From positions 1 through 64,000 of the forward strand of contig NZ_PSLQ01000010.1 of assembly GCF_040289685.1 (NCBI RefSeq): DNA of 64,000 nt, given 5' to 3'. Position numbers and translations under genes: made by a program. This document shows positions 1-9,383 of the stretch, piece after piece; position 1 is the stretch's first letter, and every line of letters starts with the position of its first letter. This stretch comes from Pyrinomonas sp040289685. Lineage in GTDB: Bacteria > Acidobacteriota > Blastocatellia > Pyrinomonadales > Pyrinomonadaceae. The notes below the pieces were generated by a model that saw nothing but the letters and a program-made list of their open reading frames with translations, had not been told where the DNA came from and searched no databases.

Positions 1-133
1 CAACGCTGCGCGGAATATCCGCAACCGCTATACCGTCTTTCGGGACGGTGGGCCGTCGTCAACCGGCCCCGAAGCCCTGTCCGGCTTGCTGGGCGAGGGC
101 AAGCCCCCGACTGCGCGCCGTGGGGTAGTTGAC
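1..133 (+). mobile_element. Right end of an IS200/IS605-type (TnpB) element
   Basis: The window opens inside the 3' end of a transposable element. The evidence is a TnpB-like NAARNI motif at bases 2-19, followed by the typical right-end layout: GTCAAC at 58-63, GAAGCC at 71-76, a GGCTTGC/GCAAGCC hairpin (83-89 with 99-105), and the terminal string GGGGTAGTTGAC ending at 133. GTCAAC and GTTGAC (128-133) are exact reverse complements, so the two ends of this segment can pair. From family knowledge, elements of this group end just after such a structure without terminal inverted repeats. The left end, and any tnpA, would lie upstream of the window. Confidence 0.6.
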
Positions 134-150
134 TTGTTATCTTCGGTGAC
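1..150 (+). ncRNA. Omega-RNA-like 3' scaffold and guide (partial)
   Basis: The end of tnpB overlaps a structured segment with a 7-bp hairpin (83-89/99-105) and a long-range GTCAAC/GTTGAC pairing (58-63/128-133) that resembles the pseudoknot of TnpB guide RNAs. In described TnpB systems the RNA runs past the element end, and the first 16-20 nt of flanking DNA act as the guide. Here that would start at about 134 (ttgttatcttcggtga). The 5' boundary lies outside the window. This is inference from family architecture and no transcript has been shown. Confidence 0.42.
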
Positions 151-268
151 GGTTCGCTACGCGGTCGAGACCATCCGTCGCAGGTATCAGCGCGTGCCTC
201 GCACTGGAGGATCAGTTGTGCTCCCCCGGTTTATCAGTGAAAATTATCGTCACGATAAGATGTTTTAG
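2..268 (+). CDS. tnpB: TnpB C-terminal fragment (RNA-guided nuclease), partial
   Basis: Frame 2 opens directly with NAARNIRNRYTV. NAA(R/K)NI is the conserved stretch that follows the C-terminal zinc finger and catalytic Asp of TnpB proteins (usually D-x-NAA-x-NI), so this is the end of a TnpB cut by the window edge. TnpB is an RNA-guided, RuvC-type DNA endonuclease carried by IS200/IS605 elements. The tail after NAARNI is low-complexity and overlaps the omega-RNA scaffold, as is usual for the family. The frame stays open beyond the apparent element end at 133 and stops only at 266-268, so the last 45 or so codons are probably flanking DNA. Either the true stop was lost or the element end is slightly different. 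Whether the gene is intact cannot be judged from here. Confidence 0.5.
   Translation, partial: NAARNIRNRYTVFRDGGPSSTGPEALSGLLGEGKPPTARRGVVDLLSSVTVRYAVETIRRRYQRVPRTGGSVVLPRFISENYRHDKMF
244..258. repeat. Short inverted repeat upstream of the first receptor
   Basis: TTATCG-TCA-CGATAA is a perfect 6-bp inverted repeat about 150 bp before the receptor start. It could be an operator, but nothing else supports that. The rest of 134-409 shows no gene that I can support. It ends in a consensus Shine-Dalgarno AAGGAGG at 398-404. Confidence 0.25.
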
Positions 269-409
269 TTTCCATTATAGGGGACGACGACGTAAAATTC
301 AGCTCGCTCCAGTGCGGAACGCCCAACCAACGTAGGTTCAAAGAAGATCGACGAAGCAAATCCGCTCAAAGGGGTCGGAGCGGTTCTACCAAATCCTAAG
401 GAGGATCCT

Positions 410-3400
410 ATGACGAGGAGCAGTCTTTGTCGCGCCTGTTTGATTTTGCTGGCACTGATCTCTCTCTCCTCTGCGGTTTGGGCGCAAGGGACGACATCGC
501 GTGTGACGGGCACGGTGCTTGATCCTTCCGGCGCTGCCGTGCCGAACGCGACCGTAACGTTGACGAACGAGGCGACCAACGTTTCGTTTACAACGCAGAC
601 CACAAACACAGGCACTTACGTCTTCGACTCGGTGCAGGTGGGGACTTACACCATCACGGTCGAAAAGCAAGGGTTCAAGCGTTTCGTCTCCAAAGGCAAC
701 GTCGTGCAGATCAACCAACCTGCCACTGTTGACGTTACTTTGGAAGTGGGTGAGGTTTCCGAGGTGGTCACTGTTGAGTCGACGGCGGAGTTGGTGCAAA
801 CGAGCAGCTCAGGGAATTTCGGCAACACGCTGGATCAGCGAACCATTCAGGCGCTCCCGATTGTTGGCGTTCGCGGGCGCAACCCATTGACTTTCATCAA
901 CTATCAACCTGGCGTCAATGTCGGGGCCAACACTGGCGGCGGAGTACATGTTCACGGCTCACGTGATCGGGCTTTCAACTTCACGCTGGATGGCATTGAT
1001 GTCAACGAAACGAGCGCAGGCGGCTCAAACTTCACTCCGCTACGGACCAACCCAGATATGCTGGCTGAGTTTCAGGTCGTGACCAGCAATTTCACCGCAG
1101 AGTTTGGGCGTTCGAGCGGCGCACAGGTGACTATGGTTACGCGCTCAGGGACCAACGAGTTTCACGGTAGCTTGTTCGAGTTCTACCAAACGCCGCGCTT
1201 TCATGCCAACGAATACGAGAACAATCTCAATCGTTTGCCGAAGCGGCAATTCGTGCAACACATCTTCGGCGGCAGCATCGGTGGTCCCGTGTTCTTCCCG
1301 CGGTTCGGCGAAGGCGGGCCGGTTCTCTACAATGGGCGTAACAAGACTTTCTTCTTCTTCAACTTCCAGGGATTGAGGACGAGCGAAAGTCGCGCCGTAA
1401 CCTCGACCGTGCTGACCAGAGAGGCACGTCAAGGGATCTTCCGCTACGTCATTGGCGGGCGTAATTCTCCGAGCGTTGTCGATCGCAGCGGCAACGTTTT
1501 GCCGGGCGTGCGTGTCGGTTCCTACAACATCGCGCAGAACGATCCGCAAGGGATCGGCTTGGATCCGCGCGTGCTGAGCGTGATCAATATCACGCCGCTG
1601 CCCAACGACTTTTCCGTTGGCGATGGCCTTAACACGGCGGGCTTTACATTCGTTGCGCCGCAGCGCGAGGCACAGGAAGATTACGTGTTCAGGGTGGATC
1701 ACGTCATCAACTCCACTAATACTGTCTTCGTGCGTTACGCGCATGGTCGTCAGGATACGTTGTGCGACTTCGTCAATGCTGGATGGCAAGCTTTTCCGAA
1801 TACGCCGTGTACTGTGAATACCATCCGGCGTCCGCGCAACTTGGCGGCCAGTTGGCGCACTTCTCCATCGCCATCGATCACGAACGAGTTCGTCGCAGGC
1901 TTCAATCGGTTCACCTTCAGCTTCAATAACCCGGATCCGAACGGTCCCAACAATCCGCCGTTCACTTTCGGTTTGATCACCGATCCATTGCCGTACTTCC
2001 AGAGCGTTTACAACGCGCGGACGCTGACCACCTATCAGTTTGTCGACAATCTGACGTATGTCCGGGGGTCACACACGATCAAAGGTGGCATCAATTTCCG
2101 CTACCAGAAGCACTTCGATAACCGAGGGTCGATCGCCGGATCGCAGCCATTGCCTCTGGCGGATTTTTCCACGGGCGTGAATACCGTGGATCCGATCGCT
2201 TTTCGCTTGCCGGCTGATATCAACACCACTTTCGATCGCCCCACCTTGCAATCCCTGATCAATATCATGCTCGGCCGGATCGGTAACATCAGCCAAGGTT
2301 TTGTGGCTGCTTCCGACCAACAGTGGGCACCTGGAGGAACGCGCTTCCTCTTTACGGCCATCTATCCTGAATACGACTTCTACGTTCAAGACACGTGGAA
2401 GATCCGGCCGACCCTCACGCTCGATTACGGTTTGCGATGGGAGGTCAGACTCTCGCCGCGGGGTGGCAAAGGCAGCCGCGTGTTTCGTCCCAACCGGCCA
2501 ATCCGTGTTGGTGAGCCTCCGGCGAACGATCTGCGGTGGGTCGAGGGCAAGTTGTTCGACGACGATTGGAACAATTTCGGACCAACCGTCGGGCTGGCTT
2601 GGGATCCGTTCGGCGATGGCAAGACTTCGCTTCGAGCCAACTATCGACTGGCTTATGACCGCATGAACACTTTCGTCCTATCCTCGAGCATCTTTCAGAG
2701 CACGCCGGGATTGACTCTGGCTGTGACGGAGCAATCCTTCGGTCAAAACGGCGGGCGATTGCGCCAGGGACTTCCGGCGCTGGCACCACCAGCTAGCACC
2801 ACTCCGGCTCAGTTGCGCCAGCTTCCACCTTTCGGCGTGCGAAGCATCACTGTGACCGATCCAAGCATGAGCTCTCCGCAAACGCATCAATGGGGGCTTA
2901 GCTTGCAGCGAGAGATTGGTTGGAACACGGTGGTCGAACTCTACTACATCGGTCGCCGAGCACACAATCTCTATGGCGCCTACGATGTCAACCAAGTGGA
3001 TATCTTCAGAAACGGCTTCTTGGAAGCCTTCAATATCGTGCGCAACGGCGGCGAAAGCCAGCTCATCAACGATCTGATGAGGTTCGATACGCGACGATTG
3101 CCGAGCGAGACCGGTTCGCAAACAATAAGGCGCCTTTTCCCCTCGTCTTTGGCTTTGGGATCGGTGGCCGCTGTTGCCGCTTCCATTGCGCAGCGCAATC
3201 AGGGCGGCGTTGCGCCTTTCACTTTGGCAGGATTCAGTCCATTCTTCTTCCAACCTTTCCCGCAGTTTTCGAGCGCTTTGGTCGTGCTCGACAGCAACGA
3301 CTTCTCTACCTACCACGCTTTCGAAGCGCAAGTGCAACGGCGTTTCCGTCGCGGCATCGGCTTCCAGTTCGGCTACACTCTCTCCAAGTCGCTCGACACG

Positions 3401-4087
3401 CGCTCTTTCGATCCGACCTTTTCGGTCGCCAGCCGCGGCAACGCGCAATCCGCGTCGAGCACGCCATTCAACATCTATAACCGACGCTTGAACTACGCGC
3501 GCTCGGATTTCGATCGGCGGCATAGCTTCACCGGTACTTTCGTCCTCGAACTGCCGTTCGGTTCTGGGCGCCGCTTTGCTGGCGATGTTGGCCGGGGCCT
3601 TGATCTGCTGATTGGCGGCTGGGAGCTAGCTGGTCTTGTCCGGTGGCAATCGGGAAGGCCGTTTACGGTCTACTCGGGTTCCAACACGGTCAGCAACGTC
3701 GTGCAATCGCCAGCTAACTGTCAGGGCTGCAGTCCCGACATGGGGAGGCTGCACGACGAACAGGGTCCGACCGAAACGACGCTCTACTTCTTCGACCCGA
3801 GCCAGCGAGCGCTGTTTTCTACGCCAGCCCCGGGGCAGATCGGCAACACTGGGCGAAACTTCTTCACTGGCCCTTCGTTCTTCGATCTCAGCATGATGCT
3901 TGGGAAGAGGTTCCGTTTCACCGAGAATCAGAATCTCGAGCTGCGGGTTGAGGCGACGAACGTAACCAACACGCCGTCCTTCGGCATTCCGACGGCGACG
4001 ATTACGAGTTCGGTCTTCGGGCGCATACGTGATGGCGTAGTCAGCAGTTCGCGCAAGGTGCAGTTTTCCATCAAGTACAATTTCTAG
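410..4087 (+). CDS. Oar-like TonB-dependent receptor 1
   Basis: A 1225-residue outer-membrane protein. Residues 1-25 are a signal peptide (cleavage near AVWA/QG). Residues about 30-115 are a carboxypeptidase-regulatory-like beta-sandwich (GTVLDPSGAAVPNATVTLTN). A plug-like region spans about 130-245 and the rest is beta-barrel. It ends in YNF, the aromatic C-terminus expected of barrels inserted by BamA. Family knowledge: acidobacteria carry dozens of these Oar-like transporters, thought to import oligosaccharides, peptides or metal chelates with TonB energy; the substrate cannot be told from sequence. The start is firm because AAGGAGG lies 5 nt upstream. It shares the motif PRFGEGGP (near residue 300) with receptor 2. 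A strong terminator follows directly, so it is probably monocistronic. Confidence 0.93.
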   Translation: MTRSSLCRACLILLALISLSSAVWAQGTTSRVTGTVLDPSGAAVPNATVTLTNEATNVSFTTQTTNTGTYVFDSVQVGTYTITVEKQGFKRFVSKGNVVQINQPATVDVTLEVGEVSEVVTVESTAELVQTSSSGNFGNTLDQRTIQALPIVGVRGRNPLTFINYQPGVNVGANTGGGVHVHGSRDRAFNFTLDGIDVNETSAGGSNFTPLRTNPDMLAEFQVVTSNFTAEFGRSSGAQVTMVTRSGTNEFHGSLFEFYQTPRFHANEYENNLNRLPKRQFVQHIFGGSIGGPVFFPRFGEGGPVLYNGRNKTFFFFNFQGLRTSESRAVTSTVLTREARQGIFRYVIGGRNSPSVVDRSGNVLPGVRVGSYNIAQNDPQGIGLDPRVLSVINITPLPNDFSVGDGLNTAGFTFVAPQREAQEDYVFRVDHVINSTNTVFVRYAHGRQDTLCDFVNAGWQAFPNTPCTVNTIRRPRNLAASWRTSPSPSITNEFVAGFNRFTFSFNNPDPNGPNNPPFTFGLITDPLPYFQSVYNARTLTTYQFVDNLTYVRGSHTIKGGINFRYQKHFDNRGSIAGSQPLPLADFSTGVNTVDPIAFRLPADINTTFDRPTLQSLINIMLGRIGNISQGFVAASDQQWAPGGTRFLFTAIYPEYDFYVQDTWKIRPTLTLDYGLRWEVRLSPRGGKGSRVFRPNRPIRVGEPPANDLRWVEGKLFDDDWNNFGPTVGLAWDPFGDGKTSLRANYRLAYDRMNTFVLSSSIFQSTPGLTLAVTEQSFGQNGGRLRQGLPALAPPASTTPAQLRQLPPFGVRSITVTDPSMSSPQTHQWGLSLQREIGWNTVVELYYIGRRAHNLYGAYDVNQVDIFRNGFLEAFNIVRNGGESQLINDLMRFDTRRLPSETGSQTIRRLFPSSLALGSVAAVAASIAQRNQGGVAPFTLAGFSPFFFQPFPQFSSALVVLDSNDFSTYHAFEAQVQRRFRRGIGFQFGYTLSKSLDTRSFDPTFSVASRGNAQSASSTPFNIYNRRLNYARSDFDRRHSFTGTFVLELPFGSGRRFAGDVGRGLDLLIGGWELAGLVRWQSGRPFTVYSGSNTVSNVVQSPANCQGCSPDMGRLHDEQGPTETTLYFFDPSQRALFSTPAPGQIGNTGRNFFTGPSFFDLSMMLGKRFRFTENQNLELRVEATNVTNTPSFGIPTATITSSVFGRIRDGVVSSSRKVQFSIKYNF

Positions 4088-4098
4088 CGGCGACGAAG

Positions 4099-4134
4099 GC
4101 GGTCTCTGCAACGAGTTGCGGAGACCGCTTTCTC
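4099..4134 (+). terminator. Intrinsic terminator after receptor 1
   Basis: A nearly perfect stem of 13-14 bp (GCGGTCTCTGCAAC with GTTGCGGAGACCGC, one G-U pair) starts 11 nt after the receptor stop and is followed by a pyrimidine-rich TTTCTC. The symmetric stem could end transcription even though the U-tract is short. Confidence 0.7.
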
Positions 4135-4153
4135 AACAAAGATTTAAAGAGGA

Positions 4154-5770
4154 ATGTTCAGAGCACGGTGCACAAATGTTCTCATCGTCCTACTAGTCGC
4201 CGTGGCGGCCGGCGTTCAAGCATTGCAGGCCGAACGCGCTACGGAACCCGCATATGATCTCTTGATCGCGCAGGGGCGCATCGTCGATGGCACAGGCAAT
4301 CCTTGGTATCGCGCTGACGTGGCGATCAAGGATGGGCGCATCGTGCGGATCGGGCAGATCGATCCGCGTGAAGCGCGTCGAATGATCGATGCCCAAGACA
4401 AAATCGTTGCGCCCGGTTTCATCGACGTCCACGCGCATGTCGAGAACATCTACAACCAACCCGATGCCGAGAATTTCATACGCATGGGCGTCACCACGCT
4501 CATCACCGGCAACTGCGGCACATCGACTGCCGAGGTCGGAAAATTCTTGAGTCGAATCAAAGAGCAGCCGCTCGCCGTCAACATCGCTACCTTGATCGCG
4601 CATGGGAGCGTGCGCGCCAAGGTCATGGGACAAGAGAACCGAGCACCGACGCCGGAAGAGCTACGGCAAATGGAGGCGCTCGTCGAACAAGGAATGAAAG
4701 AAGGTGCGTTGGGACTCTCCACTGGGCTCATCTATGTTCCCGGCACCTATGCAAAGACGGAGGAATTAATCGCTCTCGCGCGCGTGGCAGCGCGGCGTGG
4801 CGGCATCTACGCGACGCACATGCGCAACGAAGGGAACGGCGTCTTCGATGCCATCCGCGAGAGCATTCGTGTGGGCGAAGAGAGCGGCATTCCGGTGGAG
4901 ATCTCTCATTTCAAGATTTCGAGCCGCAAGCTGTGGGGGCGCAGCACAGAGAGCATCGCGCTCGTCGAACAGGCCCGCGCACGCGGCCTGCAGGTGACCG
5001 TGGACCAATACGCTTACACAGCCTCTTCGACATCGCTCGACGTGCTGCTGCCCGATTGGGTGCGTGCCGGAGGGCGCGAAGCGGCGAAAGCCCGACTGAC
5101 CGATGCGGCAACGCGCGGGCGCGTCCGCAAAGAGATGAAAGATGGTCTTAAGGGGCGAGGCTTCAAGGACTACTCTTACGCGATAGTCGCCAACTACGAG
5201 CCTGACAAATCTTTTAATGGCCTTTCAATTGTCGATGTCACAAAGCGGGCGCGCGGTAAAAGCAGCCTCGATGCGCAGGTCGAACAGATCATCGAGATGT
5301 TCGTCGCTGGCGGGGCCAGCATGGTCTATCACGTGATGAGCGAAGAGGATGTGCAGCGGATCATGCGCCAACCGTGGGCGATGATCGCTGCGGATGCTGG
5401 CGTCCGTCGTTTCGGCGAAGGCGTGCCACATCCGCGCGGATACGGCAACAATGCCCGTGTGTTGGGTCGATATGCGCGCGAACTCGGCCTCCTCTCTTTG
5501 GAGGATGCGGTGCGGAAGATGACCTCTTTGCCAGCACAGACCTTTCGCTTGCGCGACCGCGGTTTGTTGCGTGAAGGCTATGCGGCAGACATTGTCATCT
5601 TCGATGCACAGAGGATCGCCGACCGGGCGACGTTCGAGCAACCGCATCGATACCCGGTCGGGATCAGCTACGTCATCGTCAACGGTCAGCCGGTTTTGAG
5701 CGAAGGTCGGATGACCGGCGCGCGTCCGGGCGTCGCGCTGCGCGGTGCGACATCGGGCGCAGCAGATTGA
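4154..5770 (+). CDS. N-acyl-D-amino-acid deacylase (D-aminoacylase family)
   Basis: A 538-residue amidohydrolase-superfamily enzyme. An N-terminal hydrophobic segment (about residues 8-24, AGVQALQA) indicates export to the periplasm. The core starts at DLLIAQGRIVDGTGNPW, the usual opening of D-aminoacylases. Metal-site residues are visible: DVHAH (His93, His95), the family cysteine in TGNCG (Cys121), THMRNEG, ISHFK, and a late Asp in AADAG followed by HPRGYG. The reaction is hydrolysis of N-acyl-D-amino acids (or related N-acyl compounds) to a D-amino acid and a carboxylate. An AGAGGA site precedes the ATG. It sits between two TonB-dependent receptors, which suggests that it processes an imported compound in the periplasm. 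Dihydroorotase-like or dipeptidase activity is an alternative. Confidence 0.85.
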   Translation: MFRARCTNVLIVLLVAVAAGVQALQAERATEPAYDLLIAQGRIVDGTGNPWYRADVAIKDGRIVRIGQIDPREARRMIDAQDKIVAPGFIDVHAHVENIYNQPDAENFIRMGVTTLITGNCGTSTAEVGKFLSRIKEQPLAVNIATLIAHGSVRAKVMGQENRAPTPEELRQMEALVEQGMKEGALGLSTGLIYVPGTYAKTEELIALARVAARRGGIYATHMRNEGNGVFDAIRESIRVGEESGIPVEISHFKISSRKLWGRSTESIALVEQARARGLQVTVDQYAYTASSTSLDVLLPDWVRAGGREAAKARLTDAATRGRVRKEMKDGLKGRGFKDYSYAIVANYEPDKSFNGLSIVDVTKRARGKSSLDAQVEQIIEMFVAGGASMVYHVMSEEDVQRIMRQPWAMIAADAGVRRFGEGVPHPRGYGNNARVLGRYARELGLLSLEDAVRKMTSLPAQTFRLRDRGLLREGYAADIVIFDAQRIADRATFEQPHRYPVGISYVIVNGQPVLSEGRMTGARPGVALRGATSGAAD

Positions 5771-5836
5771 GTCGAGACCGATCGAGAAGATTTTGTTCTA
5801 CTGGGCAATGATTTTACTTTCACGGAGAGGATCATC

Positions 5837-8800
5837 ATGAAAAGAAGTCTCAAAATGATAGCGTTTCGGCTTCTTTCGATCTCGGTCTTGCTTCTAAGCG
5901 CCAGCGGCGCTTCGGCGCAAGAGATCACGGGAGCGATCGTTGGAACGGTGAAAGATCCCACTGGAGCCGTGGTCGCTGGCGCGACGGTGGTCATCACCGA
6001 CACGGACAAACGCACCGCGGTAAGAACGCTCACCACCGATGAAAACGGTGCTTTCTCAGCCCCTTTCTTGCCGGTCGGCAATTACGAGGTGACAGTCGAA
6101 GCGCCGAACTTCAAGAAGTATGTAGAAAGCCGGGTCAAGCTCGATGTCAATCAACGGCGGACGTTGGAGGTGACCCTAGAGCCGGGGAACATCGCTGAGA
6201 TCGTGACGGTGGAATCGACGCCGTTGCAAGTCGACTTGCAGACGCCGACGGCTGCTAACTTGATCTCCGGGACACAGGTGAGGGAGTTGTCCCTCAATAA
6301 TCGTAACTTCGTTCAGTTGACGGTGTTGATGCCCGGCGTGTCGTCGAATCTAGACGATCAGGTCTATGTCGGCACGACCAATCCTGAAGGGCAGGCGAAC
6401 ATCGTCGCCATCTCCGTCAATGGCGCGCGCAGCAGTTCGAACAGTTGGGCGGTGGATGGGGCCGATACGACAGACCGTGGATCGAACCTGACGATTCAAA
6501 CTTACCCGAGCGTAGATGCCATCGGTGAATTCAAAGTCTTGCGCAGCTTGTACCCAGCAGAGAGCGGGCGTAGCGGCGGCGGTCAAGTGAACGTCGTTAC
6601 GCGGTCCGGAACGAACGAATTTCACGGGACTCTTTACGAGTTCGTGCGCAATGAAAGGCTGAACGCCAACACGTTCTTCAATAATCAACGTGCGCCTGTC
6701 GGTTTCGAGGACGGCAAGGCCAAAAGGCCGCCTTTCCGCTACAATAATTTTGGCTGGACGCTTGGCGGACCGGTCTACCTGCCGCGCTTCGGCGAAGGCG
6801 GCCCGCTCTTCTACAGCGGGAAGAACCGGACCTTCTTCTTCTTCTCGCAGGAGTGGCGGCGCGATATCCGCTATCCGACGCTGCTTGCCACTATTCCGAC
6901 CAAAGCCTTGCGACAGGGGATCTTCCCCGTAGATGTCTGCGTGCGCCTCTCGGGATCAACCTGCCTTGAAAGGTCGAATCGCATCACGAACATCAACCCC
7001 GTAGCGCAGGCGTACATCAACGAGTTCTACGCCAACTTGCCGGAGCCGGACGCCAACTTCACGCTCATCTCGACCGCACGCAATGTGTCCCGCTTCCGGC
7101 AAGAGATCCTACGGCTCGATCACAAGTTCAGTGACAAGTTGTCGGCTTTCTATCGCTTCCAGAACGATTCGATCCCCACGTTGGACGCTTTGGCTCTGTT
7201 TTCGAGCGGTGTGCCGATCCCAGGCGTTTCCACCACCGAGACCGACTCACCAGGCCGCACACACGTCTTCAGGTTCACCTACGTGGCCAGTCCGACGTTG
7301 GTCATTGATGGCGGATACACCTTCTCTTACGGCGCGATCTTGAGCAAAGTGGTCGGCAAGATAAATCAAGCCAACAGCCCCTCGGTGCAGGTCCCGCTGC
7401 CTTTTACGAACACGCGCGGGCGCGTGCCGACGCTGACAGGCATCGGCTTTACCGGCATCGCTGGCTTTGGTCCATACGACAACTTCTCCAGCAATCACGC
7501 CGTGCAGTTCAACCTCTCGAAGATCATCGAGACGCACACGACGAAATTCGGCGCGCTGATCACGCGCTACCGCAAGCACGAGAACGCCCTCGGCGGTTTC
7601 AATGAGGGACAGTTTAGCAACTTCCCCTCTACAGGACGCCCAACTTCCGGCATCAATCCAGCCAATGGACGGCCCTTTACTACGGGGCAGTTGACTGCTT
7701 TGCAACGGTGGGCCTACTTCCTCCTCGGAGGACCAGTGGATTTCAGGCAGGACGCACGTGACATCACGGCCGATCTGCGGCTGCGAAACTTCGAGCTGTA
7801 CGGACAAGACGAGTGGCGCCTCCGCCCGAATCTGACGCTTTACTACGGGTTGCGTTACTCTTATTTCGGCCAGCCCTACGATGCGTTGAACAGCTTGTCG
7901 AACTTCGATCCACGTGCGTTCGATCCAGCCAAAGCGCCACAAGTTGATGGCGGAGGAAACGTCGTCCCCAACACGGGCGACCCGCTCAACGGGATCATCG
8001 TCAACACGACGAACACCAATTTGGGCGGAAAACCGTCACCTTACGGCAAATATTTGGCTGAAACGCCGAAGACGAACTTCGCGCCACGTATCGGCCTTGC
8101 TTGGGATCCGTTCGGCAAGGGACGCACCGCCGTACGCACAGGTTACGGCGTCTATCACGATCAGGTGCTGGTCGGAATCTGGTTGCAAAACATCGGCATC
8201 AACCCTCCCTTCAATCGTTCGGTGATCATCACCGGAACGCGGCTTGACAACCCCACAGCTGGAACGCCCTTCGTGTCCAGCGCCGCGTTGACCGTTCGGG
8301 CCGTGCAACCGAATTGGAAGACGCCGTACTACCAGCACTGGTCGCTCGACGTGCAGCATCAGCTCTTCTCGCGAACGTTGTTCACTATCGGCTATTATGG
8401 GTCGAAGGGAACGCATCTGCCGGGCATCGTCGATATAAACTTGTTGCCTCCAGGATTTGCTCTCAGGCAGCAGTGTCGGGACGCTTCGGGCAACACGGTG
8501 CCCTGTCAATCGCCGGGACAGATCTTCACCAGCTCGGCGCAGGAATTGATCTTGGACCAGATACGCCCGTATCGCGGTTACCGCGCCATCAACATGATCC
8601 AAACGCGCTTCAATTCCAACTACAACAGCATGCAGTTCTTCCTCCAGCAGCGGTTCCGCGGGAATTCGCAGGTGAACTTGGCTTATACATGGTCGAAGAA
8701 CCTGACCGACAACCAAACCGATCGCTCGACCGCACCGCAGAATCCCTACGACATCCGCTCCGAGTACGGGAGAGCGCAGCTTGACCGGCGCCACATCCTT

Positions 8801-9325
8801 TCGATCAACTACATCTACGAATTGCCTTGGTTCAGGGAACGCAGAGATTTCGCTGGTCGTTTACTCGGTGGGTGGCAGGTCTCCGGGATCGTGACTGCCT
8901 ACTCAGGGCTGCCTTTCACCGTAACAACCGCCGGGGCTGATCCCGCCGGTTTAGGCTTCCTCGGCCTCTCGGCTTCCGGCCCGCGTCCTGACATGATCTG
9001 CGACCCAAACAAGGGAGCGCCAAATACGCCGCAGCAGTGGTTCAACACGAACTGCTTCAGAGACGTCGTCGGCGAAAATCGCGTCGGGAATGCGGGGCGC
9101 GGCGTGGTCAACGGATTCCCCACTTACCGCTTCGATCTCACGTTGACCAAGAACGTCTATTTCGGCGAGACCACGCGGCTGCAGCTTCGCGGCGAAGCGT
9201 TCAATATCTTCAATCACACCAACTTCAGAACGCTCAGCACCGGCATTACGGCGGCCAACTTCGGCGCTGTAACCTCGACGCGCGACCCGCGCGTCATTCA
9301 GCTCGGAGTGAAATTCTTCTTCTAG
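5837..9325 (+). CDS. Oar-like TonB-dependent receptor 2
   Basis: A 1162-residue outer-membrane receptor. It has a signal peptide (residues about 1-27, ending ASGASA/QE), a carboxypeptidase-regulatory-like domain (about 30-115, GTVKDPTGAVVAGATVVI), a TonB plug (about 125-245, with AWAVDGAD-like and VNVVTRSGTNEFHG segments), then a large barrel ending in FFF. A GAGAGGA ribosome site lies just before the ATG, 66 bp after the deacylase, so it may be co-transcribed with that gene. A strong terminator follows. It shares GP.(F/Y).PRFGEGGP and an Asn-x-Thr-Phe-rich stretch (NRTFFFF) with receptor 1 but not with receptor 3. The ligand is unknown; the neighbouring deacylase points to an acylated amino acid or peptide. 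Confidence 0.93.
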   Translation: MKRSLKMIAFRLLSISVLLLSASGASAQEITGAIVGTVKDPTGAVVAGATVVITDTDKRTAVRTLTTDENGAFSAPFLPVGNYEVTVEAPNFKKYVESRVKLDVNQRRTLEVTLEPGNIAEIVTVESTPLQVDLQTPTAANLISGTQVRELSLNNRNFVQLTVLMPGVSSNLDDQVYVGTTNPEGQANIVAISVNGARSSSNSWAVDGADTTDRGSNLTIQTYPSVDAIGEFKVLRSLYPAESGRSGGGQVNVVTRSGTNEFHGTLYEFVRNERLNANTFFNNQRAPVGFEDGKAKRPPFRYNNFGWTLGGPVYLPRFGEGGPLFYSGKNRTFFFFSQEWRRDIRYPTLLATIPTKALRQGIFPVDVCVRLSGSTCLERSNRITNINPVAQAYINEFYANLPEPDANFTLISTARNVSRFRQEILRLDHKFSDKLSAFYRFQNDSIPTLDALALFSSGVPIPGVSTTETDSPGRTHVFRFTYVASPTLVIDGGYTFSYGAILSKVVGKINQANSPSVQVPLPFTNTRGRVPTLTGIGFTGIAGFGPYDNFSSNHAVQFNLSKIIETHTTKFGALITRYRKHENALGGFNEGQFSNFPSTGRPTSGINPANGRPFTTGQLTALQRWAYFLLGGPVDFRQDARDITADLRLRNFELYGQDEWRLRPNLTLYYGLRYSYFGQPYDALNSLSNFDPRAFDPAKAPQVDGGGNVVPNTGDPLNGIIVNTTNTNLGGKPSPYGKYLAETPKTNFAPRIGLAWDPFGKGRTAVRTGYGVYHDQVLVGIWLQNIGINPPFNRSVIITGTRLDNPTAGTPFVSSAALTVRAVQPNWKTPYYQHWSLDVQHQLFSRTLFTIGYYGSKGTHLPGIVDINLLPPGFALRQQCRDASGNTVPCQSPGQIFTSSAQELILDQIRPYRGYRAINMIQTRFNSNYNSMQFFLQQRFRGNSQVNLAYTWSKNLTDNQTDRSTAPQNPYDIRSEYGRAQLDRRHILSINYIYELPWFRERRDFAGRLLGGWQVSGIVTAYSGLPFTVTTAGADPAGLGFLGLSASGPRPDMICDPNKGAPNTPQQWFNTNCFRDVVGENRVGNAGRGVVNGFPTYRFDLTLTKNVYFGETTRLQLRGEAFNIFNHTNFRTLSTGITAANFGAVTSTRDPRVIQLGVKFFF

Positions 9326-9349
9326 GAAAATTTGGTCTCATGCTTTCTT

Positions 9350-9383
9350 CGAGGGAGGACGCTGATCCTCCCTCGTCTTTTTT
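9350..9383 (+). terminator. Intrinsic terminator after receptor 2
   Basis: A 10-bp perfect stem (CGAGGGAGGA with TCCTCCCTCG), 6-nt loop, then TCTTTTTT. This is the clearest rho-independent terminator in the window. Confidence 0.9.

Noticed and set aside
2678..3523. 281-codon minus-strand frame
   Set aside because: Antisense to receptor 1, no recognisable fold.
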